Positions 53,803 through 61,778 of a stretch of 64,000 nucleotides of DNA are shown one piece after another. Within the stretch, counting starts at the first letter, position 1, and each line of letters opens with the position of its first letter. Origin of the DNA: Engelhardtia mirabilis (GTDB lineage: Bacteria > Planctomycetota > UBA1135 > GCA-002686595). Under the pieces are notes generated by a model. That model saw nothing but the letters and a program-made list of their open reading frames with translations, was not told the DNA's origin and did not search any database. The translations under genes and the position numbers were made by a program. The DNA is taken from contig NZ_CP036287.1 in NCBI RefSeq assembly GCF_007748095.1, forward strand, positions 3,472,001 to 3,536,000. Reading direction: 5' to 3'.

Positions 53803-56598
53803 TCAGAAGGAAATCGCAAAAACTTCCGGAGCCGCCGAAGTCGCTCCCGTCTCGAGCCCGTCGGCAGCGTCCGTCGGCGGCAAGAAGAGCAGCCGGGTGG
53901 CGTCTTGGGTCAGCGGCCAGACCGCACACCAGCGATCGATGCTCGGCGACTGCGGGATCGATCCGGTCGTTGAATCGCCCGACGTGGAGGGCGTCGACGG
54001 CGTCCACTCCAGCACGAAGACCATCGCCGGCTCGAGCGCCTCACCCGAGGCCAGGATCAGCCGCGCGCCCATGACCTGGGCCGGCTCGTCGATCAGGACC
54101 AGCGCGGCCGTGGGACCGTCCGCCAACAGGGAGGCTCCGTCGTTGCGACCACGCCACTGGGAGGCCGCCGCGAGGGCCAGGCTGCCGCTGCCCCCATCCG
54201 CGATCGCGCGCGCCGTGGAACTCGCGCCGATGCCGACCAGGGGGGTGACCATCCCAGCCCGACCGGAGCTTCCAAGAGCCATCATCGCGGCGCCCGAGAA
54301 GCCCGCCTCGTCCGCGCCCGTCGAGCCCGCGCCTTCCTCCTGATCGGCCACGGTCAACTGGGGCAGGACCGCGGTGGACGGCACGAGGACACGGTCGATC
54401 AGGTGCACGACCCCGTTCGACGCCAGAAGGTTGGCGACCACGACTCCTGCTTCGGTCCCGATGGTCAAGCCACCGACTCCGTTGTCGGTGATGTTCAGCA
54501 CTTCACCACCCAGGGTCGTCACCGACCCGGCGGCAAGGAGGTCCGCCGCACACAGGAACTCACCCACCACCACGTGGTACTTCATGACCTCGGTCATGTA
54601 GTCGTCGTAGGCCGGCTCCTGCAGGTCGGTGAACATGAGACCGAGATCCGTCGCCAGGTCGATGTACGCGATGTCGTCCGGAGCGAAGAAGGTGAAGGGT
54701 CCCGGCGTCGCCAGGGTCACGTCCAACCCGGTCTGCTCGAGCACTCCCTTGATGGCTCCATAGCCCGACACGGGAAGTCCTTGAACGAGCTCGGTCACGT
54801 TGTCCGGCACGAGCTGCTGGTAGCCGTCGAGGATCACCGCGTCGATCACGTGGACCACACCGTTGGTGCAGGCCACGTTGACCGAGGAGATCGCGACGCC
54901 GTTGACCAGCACCACGTCCCCGGCTCCGAGGGTCACGTCGATGGCGGGCCCAGCCACGGGGGTCAGGCTGCCCGCGCCCAGGGCACCGGCGGCCGTCTGC
55001 TTGCTGTTCGCGACGTGGTTCAGCACCAGCGTCTGCAGGTTCGCGGCCTGGGAACCGTCGAGCAGGCAATTCAGCAGGCCGGGAGGCAGGGCCTCGAAGG
55101 CCGCCTCCGTCGGTGCGAACACCGTGCGCGCCGTCGCCTGGCTGCCGTCGAACAGGGCCTTGGCCCCGGTCGCGTCAATCGCGGCCACGAGCGTGTCGAG
55201 CCCGCGAGCCTCGAGGGTGCTGTAGATGTCCGTGGGGACCGACAGAACCCGGTCGATCCGGTGCACGTACCCGCTCGACGCCGGGAGGTCGGCGTCCACG
55301 ACCTTCGCGTCGTTGACGTAGGTCGTCGCACCGATCTGCTCGACGATCAGGTCGCCGCCCTGCAGGCTGGCCTGTTGCCCCGCGACGAGCAGCGCCTGGG
55401 AGTCGAGCTTGCCGGCCACCGCGTGGTAGGTCAGCAGGCCGGGCAGGTCGCCCGCGGGCCCGTTCGCGATCAGCAGGTCGAGTTGGCCGCTCGGAAGCGC
55501 CTCGAAGGCCCCATCCGTGGGTGCGAAGAGCGTCGCCTTGGCGTTCAGATCGCTCAGCGCTGCGCTCAGATCGGCGGCCGAGATGGCCACGCTCGCCAGG
55601 TCCAGGTCGTAGCCGGAGACGGAACCCGCGACCGTATCGGTCCCGAGCAGGCGATCGATGCCGTGCAGGACGCCCTTGCCTCCGGGAACGTTGATCGTCT
55701 CGACCAGGGCGCCACTGACCCGCAGGCCGTTCCCTTCGGGACGGAAGAAGAGGGCGGGACCTTGGGAGCTGGCAACGCTGCCGGCCTCGAGGCCCGCAGC
55801 GGCCGAGGCCTTGCCCGGGGCGGAGTGGTAGAGCACCAGCTCGAGCAACTGCTCGGCGTTCTCCGGCGCGAGCAGCTCGTCCAGGGTCTGGGTCCCGACC
55901 AGGGACAAGAGCGCCGCGTCCGAGGGCGCGAGCAGGGTGTACTCGGCGGTTGGATCCTGGAGCACGGCCGCGACCCCCAGGTTCGCCAGGACTGCCGCGA
56001 AGATCGTGTAGCCACGCTCGTTCAGGGTCGCGATCAGGTCATCCGCCGGCGGCAGCAGCACCGAGTCGAGCCGATGTACGAAGCCGTTCTGCGTCTTGAT
56101 GCCGACGGGCTCGAGGGGCAGGTCGTTGGCGTAGAGCTGGGTCCCGAGCCGCTCGATGAAGACCTGCCGACCGTCCAGGGTGTCGACCTCGCCCAGGCCG
56201 GTGCCCGTCGCGCCCTGCAAGGCGGCGGTCCCGAGGCTCGCGGCGAGGACGTGGTAGGTCAGCACGTCCGCCTGCTCGGCCGGCGTCAACGATCCGAAGA
56301 GGCTGCCGTCCGCCAGGGGTGCGGCGAGGGCGGCGTCCGTGGGAGCCAGAACCGTGGCGGCACTGGCGCCCTCGACCGTTGAGGTCAGGCCGGCGGCGTC
56401 GAGGGCCTGGACAAGGTCACCGAAGCCCGCGTTCGCCAAGGCCTGGGAGGCGGACCCTGCGACCGTCGCCGACCCGCCGTCACTGCCACCACCACACCCG
56501 GCCACGAGTGCGAGCGCTATCCCGGCTCCCAGCGCTGCTCTCGGACTACGGACTCGTTGGGAGAGGAAGTTGAACTCGGGGGTCGTGGCTGTAGTCAT
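53803..56598 (-). CDS. fasciclin (FAS1) repeat lipoprotein, five domains
   Basis: 931 residues. ATG at 56598 starts a lipoprotein signal ending in VAGC (ALGAGIALALVAGCGGG). Five FAS1 domains follow, each with a TVLAP/LLAP/LFAPTDxAF start (H1 box) and a closing VHxIDxVL (H2 box): residues ~45-175, ~175-310, ~310-445, ~445-585 and ~585-745. The last ~185 residues are a separate domain (ALVLIDEPAQVMGARLILAS, VFVLEW) with no motif I know. FAS1 domains are adhesion modules on cell surfaces. Divergent from the PLD gene. Located outside the cytoplasm; ligand unknown. Confidence 0.88.
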   Translation of the reverse strand: MTTATTPEFNFLSQRVRSPRAALGAGIALALVAGCGGGSDGGSATVAGSASQALANAGFGDLVQALDAAGLTSTVEGASAATVLAPTDAALAAPLADGSLFGSLTPAEQADVLTYHVLAASLGTAALQGATGTGLGEVDTLDGRQVFIERLGTQLYANDLPLEPVGIKTQNGFVHRLDSVLLPPADDLIATLNERGYTIFAAVLANLGVAAVLQDPTAEYTLLAPSDAALLSLVGTQTLDELLAPENAEQLLELVLYHSAPGKASAAAGLEAGSVASSQGPALFFRPEGNGLRVSGALVETINVPGGKGVLHGIDRLLGTDTVAGSVSGYDLDLASVAISAADLSAALSDLNAKATLFAPTDGAFEALPSGQLDLLIANGPAGDLPGLLTYHAVAGKLDSQALLVAGQQASLQGGDLIVEQIGATTYVNDAKVVDADLPASSGYVHRIDRVLSVPTDIYSTLEARGLDTLVAAIDATGAKALFDGSQATARTVFAPTEAAFEALPPGLLNCLLDGSQAANLQTLVLNHVANSKQTAAGALGAGSLTPVAGPAIDVTLGAGDVVLVNGVAISSVNVACTNGVVHVIDAVILDGYQQLVPDNVTELVQGLPVSGYGAIKGVLEQTGLDVTLATPGPFTFFAPDDIAYIDLATDLGLMFTDLQEPAYDDYMTEVMKYHVVVGEFLCAADLLAAGSVTTLGGEVLNITDNGVGGLTIGTEAGVVVANLLASNGVVHLIDRVLVPSTAVLPQLTVADQEEGAGSTGADEAGFSGAAMMALGSSGRAGMVTPLVGIGASSTARAIADGGSGSLALAAASQWRGRNDGASLLADGPTAALVLIDEPAQVMGARLILASGEALEPAMVFVLEWTPSTPSTSGDSTTGSIPQSPSIDRWCAVWPLTQDATRLLFLPPTDAADGLETGATSAAPEVFAISF

Positions 56599-56698
56599 CG
56601 CGAAGTGGGCAGTAGGGTTAGGCACGTCGCCTACGAGTCTCGAAAGACCAGTGGCGGGCCCGATCGGGCAGACCGTCGCACCGGTGATCGGTGCGCCG

Positions 56699-56766
56699 CA
56701 GAGCCGGAGGGGAGGCAGAGCCGGAGGGGAGGCAGAGCCGGAGGGGAGGCAGAGCCGGAGACGAGG
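56699..56766. repeat. 17-bp tandem repeats, four units
   Basis: CAGAGCCGGAGGGGAGG is repeated at 56699, 56716, 56733 and 56750 (last unit with ACG for GGG), and a degenerate 18-bp unit follows. It lies in the 307-bp divergent gap between the fasciclin gene and the PLD gene; nothing else in that gap is assignable. Confidence 0.9.
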
Positions 56767-56905
56767 CAGAGCACTAGGGCGAGGCAGAGCCCCAGGGGGA
56801 CCTAGAGAGCGGCCTCCCAGGTCCTGATACTCTGAACGCCGGCATCTTAGGCCGCGAACAGGTCGTGCAAGACAGGCTCTGCGGATCTCTACCTGGGACG
56901 AACAC

Positions 56906-58243
56906 TTGTACAAACGCCAAGCATCTTTGCGCACGTTGGCAACCCGCCCCGGCGGCCGCTGTCGATGCATCCGCCGTGTGGCGCTGGGCTCGACCCTGGC
57001 GCTGCTGGGGCTGTCCTGCTCGCTTCCGAGCGCCTCCTCCTCCCGCGCGATCCCCGCCCCCGCCCCACCCGAGGGACGGCTGACGCCACTCGCGGGCGAC
57101 ATCGAATTGGTCGAGAGTGCCCCGGTCGGAACCTCTCTGGATGCACCGGACCTGCGCAATGCAGGCGAGGTCTGGGTCGAGATGATCGACGCGGCCAGAT
57201 CGACTTTGGACCTCGCATTCTTCTACGTAAGCGACAACGAACCCAGCCGCCTGACGGCAGTCATCGAGGCCATCGAACGCGCCACCAGCCGCGGTGTGCG
57301 GGTGAGGCTCCTGCTCTCGGCCGGCTTTCGCGCGAACGTCCCCGAGACCGTCGAGCGACTCTCGACCCACGCGGGTATCGAGCTGCGCTGGCTAGACCTG
57401 AAGCCCCTCGGTCTGGGCGTGTTGCACGCCAAGTACTTCATCGTCGACGGGGCCTCGGTCTTCGTCGGCAGCCAGAACTTCGACTGGCGCTCGCTCGAAC
57501 ACATCCAAGAGCTCGGCCTTCGCGTACGGGATCCGGACCTGGGAGCGGCCTTCGAGCAGGTCTTCGAGTTCGACTGGACCCTGGCCGCCAGCGGCACGCT
57601 GCCGTCGCCCGCGGCGTCGCAAGCGGATGGGTCCGCGCCGGTCGGCGGGCCGAGGCACTCGGTCAACCTGCGCGGTTCCCTGGTGGAGCCGGTCTTCAGC
57701 CCGCTCGAGCTGCTCCCCGAGGGTCTGCAATGGGACCTCCCGCGCTTGATCGAGTTGATCGATGGAGCGACCGCGACGGTACGCGTGCAGCTGCTCTCCT
57801 ACCGCCTGGTCGGCTACGACGGTGAGTACTTCGACGACCTCGACCGCGCCCTGCGGCGCGCGGCGGCGCGGGGCGTCGACGTGCGCCTGATCGTCGCCGA
57901 CTGGGAGAAGCGTCCCGGGGCGATCGAGGATCTCAAGAGCCTGCAACCGGTGCGGAACGTCGAGGTGCGGATGTTGACCATCCCCCCCGCCGAGCAGGGG
58001 CACATCCCCTACGCCCGCGTGGTGCACGCCAAGTACCTGGTGGTCGATGGACAACGCGCCTGGGTCGGGACGAGCAACTGGAGTCGCGACTACTTTCACT
58101 CCAGCCGCAACGCCGGCCTGGTCCTGAGCGGCGGGGACTTGCCGCCGCGCTTGGACCAGTTCCACGCCGAGGCCTGGAACAGCGAGTACGCCTTCGCGAT
58201 CGACCCTTGCGAGGACTACGAGCCCGCGCGCATCGGCGACTGA
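56906..58243 (+). CDS. phospholipase D-like lipoprotein
   Basis: 445 residues. It carries two HKD motifs: HAKYFIVDGASVFVGSQNFD near 170-190 and HAKYLVVDGQRAWVGTSNW near 372-391, both with the HxKxxxxD core and GS/GT-N partner, so the active site can form. The PLD family cleaves or transfers phosphodiesters. The N-terminus has a lipoprotein signal (VALGSTLALLGLSC). The TTG at 56906 is taken as the start but is uncertain; TTG codons at 56927 and 56936 or a GTG at 56978 are alternatives, all before the signal helix. Extracytoplasmic. Substrate (phospholipid or cardiolipin type) cannot be told. Confidence 0.82.
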   Translation: MYKRQASLRTLATRPGGRCRCIRRVALGSTLALLGLSCSLPSASSSRAIPAPAPPEGRLTPLAGDIELVESAPVGTSLDAPDLRNAGEVWVEMIDAARSTLDLAFFYVSDNEPSRLTAVIEAIERATSRGVRVRLLLSAGFRANVPETVERLSTHAGIELRWLDLKPLGLGVLHAKYFIVDGASVFVGSQNFDWRSLEHIQELGLRVRDPDLGAAFEQVFEFDWTLAASGTLPSPAASQADGSAPVGGPRHSVNLRGSLVEPVFSPLELLPEGLQWDLPRLIELIDGATATVRVQLLSYRLVGYDGEYFDDLDRALRRAAARGVDVRLIVADWEKRPGAIEDLKSLQPVRNVEVRMLTIPPAEQGHIPYARVVHAKYLVVDGQRAWVGTSNWSRDYFHSSRNAGLVLSGGDLPPRLDQFHAEAWNSEYAFAIDPCEDYEPARIGD

Positions 58244-58247
58244 CTAC

Positions 58248-59168
58248 TCAGCCGAAAAGGTCCGGCTGCCGCGCCGACTCGAGCGGGTCGGGGCGGCGCA
58301 ACTCCAGACCCAGGCGCCCGGGCGCGGCGTCGGCCACGAACTGGGCCAGCTCCACCACCAAGCCCTCGTTCGGCTGATGAAGGCACAGCCAGGCCTCGCG
58401 CAGGCCGGCTTCGAACCAGGCGCCCAAGCGCTCGATCCACTGGTCCAGCCGCTGCAGGTCGGTGGGATGCAGCGCGTGGCCGGCGAAGCGCACGAAGGTG
58501 AACGGCGCGCTGACCCGCATGTGGAGCACGTCGCGGCGCAGGGCCACGTCGCTGATCACGGCGCCGACCCCGTGGGCCTCAAACAACTCGAAGACGGCTG
58601 CCGCGGCGCCGCGGTCCGCGAACCATCCGGGGTCGCGCAACTCCACCGCCAGGGGGCCGCGAGCCGCGAAGCGCTCGAGCCAGCGGGCCAAGGCACTCAG
58701 CTCGCTCGGCCCGAAGTCGGGGGGCAGCAGCAGCCAGCAGGGACCCCGGCGTGTCCCCAACCCCTCGACGGCGCTGAAGAAGGCCTCACTCTCACGCTCC
58801 GCCCCCACCAGGCGCCGCTCGTGACCGATCGCCCCCAAGAGCTTGGGGGCAAAGCGAAAGCCTGCTGGCACGGCCGAGGCCCAACGCTCCAGCTGCGCCC
58901 GCTCCGCGGCGTAGAAGGTCGTGTTGAGCTCGAGCGCGTCGAAGTGCCGGGCGTAGGTGGCGAGGGCCCGCCGGCCCTTGGTGCCCGGTGGCCCCAATCG
59001 CCGTGCGAGAGCCGGTTGGGCCCACACCGGGGCCCCCATCCAGACCCTGCGAGGAGCATCAGGGAGTCGAAAAAGCGAAAGGCTCGCGGCGTTCGCGTCG
59101 TCGTCCCGCGGCAGGCTCAGGTCGAGCTCGTCGAGCAGCTCGACGCTGGACGGTCGTCCGAATTCCAA
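58248..59168 (-). CDS. DUF72-family protein
   Basis: 306 residues. The DUF72 TIM-barrel-like domain has WMGAPVWAQPALARRLGPPG, then GTKGRRALATYARHFDALEL and NTTFYA, RFAPKLLGAIGHERRL, GPCWLLLPPDF and LAVELRDPGWF. The start TTG at 59168 is chosen because related proteins begin with a short LEFG(R/K)xxxVxxLD extension and this one begins LEFGRPSSVELLDE; the frame further up overlaps the next gene and is not conserved. DUF72 function is unknown; some are near nucleotide-related enzymes. Overlaps nothing, lies 31 bp after the neighbouring stop and converges with PLD (4 bp apart). Confidence 0.82.
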   Translation of the reverse strand: MEFGRPSSVELLDELDLSLPRDDDANAASLSLFRLPDAPRRVWMGAPVWAQPALARRLGPPGTKGRRALATYARHFDALELNTTFYAAERAQLERWASAVPAGFRFAPKLLGAIGHERRLVGAERESEAFFSAVEGLGTRRGPCWLLLPPDFGPSELSALARWLERFAARGPLAVELRDPGWFADRGAAAAVFELFEAHGVGAVISDVALRRDVLHMRVSAPFTFVRFAGHALHPTDLQRLDQWIERLGAWFEAGLREAWLCLHQPNEGLVVELAQFVADAAPGRLGLELRRPDPLESARQPDLFG

Positions 59169-59199
59169 GCGCTGTTCGCCTGTGGGCTCCGCGGGCGGA

Positions 59200-60651
59200 T
59201 CAGAAGCTGAGCAGCCACTGCTTCCAGGGCTTCTCGAGGTTCTCGATCTTGGTGCCCAGCGCATCGTCGAGGGCGCTGGACGAGCTGCCCTTCGAGGTCA
59301 GGTAGACCGCGCGCATGTACTCCATCAACGCTGGCCGCGTGCGTTGACCCTCACGCTTGCCCTCGGGCATGCGCGTGTCCGGATCGAGCAGGTAGGCCAC
59401 GAAGGTGTGTGCACGGGCCTCGATGTCGCGGCGCTCGTCGAACTCGTTCTGCAGGAAGAACTCGTAGTTCAATCCGATCAGCGAGGTCAACTCGTGGCGC
59501 CCCTGGTTCAGGGGCATCCGATCGGCGCGGCTGCGCGAGCGCAGCACGTCGTCGGGGTCGAGGGCGAAGTCCTTGCGCTTCACGAAGCCCGGCCGACCGA
59601 GGTCGAACTGGCCGCCGAACCAGTTGCCGAAGCCCACCTCCAGCCAGGCGGCCTCGCGGTAGAAGCTCCAATCGTCCGACCAGACCGTCTGGGTCTCGCC
59701 CAACACGCAGGAGTACAGCAATTGCTGAGCGGCCAGCTCGAAGAAGCGCAGGGGGTAGTTGCCGCGCTCCCCGTAGTAGGTGCGGATCTCGTTGCCCGAG
59801 CCGGTCTCCGGCGGTCCGCTCGGCGAGAGGGTCAGACCCGGCGCGTAGTAGGGCACCTTGGCCGAGCCGGTGGCAGGGAAGCGCTCGACGTCGCGGTAGA
59901 TCCAGGCCGTCATCGGACGGCGCACGACTTCCTTGGTCTGCAGCTCCGAGATGGCGCCGAACTCCGCCTGGAAGTCGACGTACATGCGCTCCAAGTCGAA
60001 GAGCAGGTCGACGGCCTGGGTCAGCTCGGCGGTGCTGCGGACCACGTAGTGCTCGCCGTGCAGCTCGAGCGGGTGCCCCGTGTCGCGGTGCCACTCCGCC
60101 CAGTCCTCCGCGTCGAGCATGCGGGCGCCGTCGTCCGCAGCCCACTTCCACTTGCCGTTGCGTTCGCGGTGCCCCAGGAACTCGTGGGCCCGCGCCTCAT
60201 TCGGGTTGCGCGTCAGCACGTGGTACGCCTGGGCCTGGGCCAGCCCGTCGAGCCCGTTGTCCCGCGCCCACTCGACCAGGGCCCAATCCTCGTCGATCGA
60301 GGCACTGGGCGAGCGCACCGAGAGGAAGGCGCCCACCGTGTCGGTGACCGTCTCGATCTGCAGCACGTCCTCCTTGTCGATGTGCTTCACGCGCCCCTTG
60401 GGCAGCATGAAATGCACCTCGCCCTCGGGATCGTTCTCCCACAACAGGCGCCCGAAGATCTCGTCGCCATCGGTCATCAACAGGCGGTCGCGCGCGTCGT
60501 CGTCGCGGTACTGGGCAGCCGCGCTGGGCGCCGTTCCGATCAGCATTCCGGCTGCCAGGGCGAGCCCCAGCAGTGCGGGGTCCGCGGCGGAGCGAGCGCT
60601 TCGGTCGGACGCGACGATGCGGGTGAGCTCGGCGGTGTGGGTGAGCTTCAT
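59200..60651 (-). CDS. secreted DUF1570-like protein
   Basis: 483 residues. The ATG at 60651 begins a basic stretch and signal peptide (ADPALLGLALAAGMLIG ... SAAAQ). The N-terminal part contains a small beta domain (MTDGDEIFGRLLWEND, KGRVKHIDKEDVLQIETV). The C-terminal ~300 residues resemble planctomycete DUF1570 proteins (YYGERGNYPLRFFELAAQQL; REAAWLEVGFGNWFGGQFDL; EYMRAVYLTSKGSS). No zinc motif (HExxH) was found, so it may not be a protease. Exported, function unknown. Transcribed toward DUF72, 31 bp apart, so probably one unit; divergent from the PIG-L gene over 207 bp. Confidence 0.68.
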   Translation of the reverse strand: MKLTHTAELTRIVASDRSARSAADPALLGLALAAGMLIGTAPSAAAQYRDDDARDRLLMTDGDEIFGRLLWENDPEGEVHFMLPKGRVKHIDKEDVLQIETVTDTVGAFLSVRSPSASIDEDWALVEWARDNGLDGLAQAQAYHVLTRNPNEARAHEFLGHRERNGKWKWAADDGARMLDAEDWAEWHRDTGHPLELHGEHYVVRSTAELTQAVDLLFDLERMYVDFQAEFGAISELQTKEVVRRPMTAWIYRDVERFPATGSAKVPYYAPGLTLSPSGPPETGSGNEIRTYYGERGNYPLRFFELAAQQLLYSCVLGETQTVWSDDWSFYREAAWLEVGFGNWFGGQFDLGRPGFVKRKDFALDPDDVLRSRSRADRMPLNQGRHELTSLIGLNYEFFLQNEFDERRDIEARAHTFVAYLLDPDTRMPEGKREGQRTRPALMEYMRAVYLTSKGSSSSALDDALGTKIENLEKPWKQWLLSF

Positions 60652-60858
60652 GCGGATCTGGGGTTGCTGCGGACTGTCTCGTTCTGGCGGGCGACATCGG
60701 CCTGTTCCGGCGGCCGACATCGGTGCTGCCGATCGCCGCAGCCGCAGCCGTCGCCGCCGAGACGGGGGCAGACCCCCATCAAGCTAGCGAGACCACGGCC
60801 GTGGGTCACGGGCGCCGGTTCTGGCGTCGCCGCCCACCTTCGGCCAGGATGGCTCCAG

Positions 60859-61749
60859 ATGGCTTCCACCCCTTCTACGGAATCTGGGCCCCTCGGAGAC
60901 GGGTTCTCGAGCTTCGCCGGCTCCCTCGTCCACGTGCCCGACGGCACGTCCCCCTCCGAGGCCCTCGCGCGCACGACCCACCTGGCGATCGTCGCCCACC
61001 CCGACGACCTCGAGTTCCTGGCCTACCACGGGATCGCCGCCTGCTACGGCTCCGAGGACCACTGGTTCACCGGCGTCGTGATCACCGACGGCGTCGGCGG
61101 CCCTTCCCTGGGCCAGTTCTCGGCGGCGGAACTGCGGGCCGAGCGCCAGCGCGAGCAGCGGGCGGCGGCGGATCTCGGGCGCTACTCGGCAGTGGTCATG
61201 CTCGGGGCCTCGAGCGCTCAGTTGAAGCAGACCGAGCCCCCGGTGGAACTGCGCGCCGACCTCCGGCTCTTGGTCCGCGCCTGCTCCCCACGGGTGGTCT
61301 ACCTCCACAACCCGGCCGACCGCCACGACACCCACGTCGCTTGTCTGGTGCACGCCATGCAAGCTCTCACGGAGCTGCCCCACCACTCGCGCCCGGCGCG
61401 GGTGTTGGGCGTCGAGGGTTGGCGCGACCTGGACTGGCTGACGGGCAGCGACCGACAGGAACTCGACGTGAGCGCGCGGCCACACCTTGCGACGGCCCTG
61501 GCCGGGGCCTTCGACTCGCAGATTGCCGGAGGCAAGCGCTACGACTTGGCCGTTGGCGCAAGGCGCCTGGCCCACGCGACCTTCGGCGACTCCCACGCGC
61601 CCGACGCTGCGGCGGGCGTGACCCTCGCCATGGACCTGACCCCGGTTCTCGCCGAGGGTGGCCCGAGCCTGGCCCAGCTCGCCGCCCGGGCGGTGGAGCA
61701 CCTGGGAGCAGACATCGCGGCCCGCTTGGAGCGATTCCAGGAGCCCTAG
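60859..61749 (+). CDS. PIG-L family deacetylase
   Basis: 296 residues. The LmbE/PIG-L motif AHPDD is at 46-50 (LAIVAHPDDLEFLA) and the second zinc site is HDTH in NPADRHDTHVACLVHAM near 155. Members remove acetyl groups from GlcNAc-linked substrates such as GlcNAc-PI, GlcNAc-inositol or bacillithiol precursors; the substrate here is not determined. The ATG at 60859 is the nearest start that keeps the domain whole; the frame is open far upstream (to 58957) but is a shadow of two leftward genes. Soluble, no signal peptide. Confidence 0.86.
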   Translation: MASTPSTESGPLGDGFSSFAGSLVHVPDGTSPSEALARTTHLAIVAHPDDLEFLAYHGIAACYGSEDHWFTGVVITDGVGGPSLGQFSAAELRAERQREQRAAADLGRYSAVVMLGASSAQLKQTEPPVELRADLRLLVRACSPRVVYLHNPADRHDTHVACLVHAMQALTELPHHSRPARVLGVEGWRDLDWLTGSDRQELDVSARPHLATALAGAFDSQIAGGKRYDLAVGARRLAHATFGDSHAPDAAAGVTLAMDLTPVLAEGGPSLAQLAARAVEHLGADIAARLERFQEP

Positions 61750-61778
61750 CCTTTCGTCCGACGGATGCCCACTGCGCG

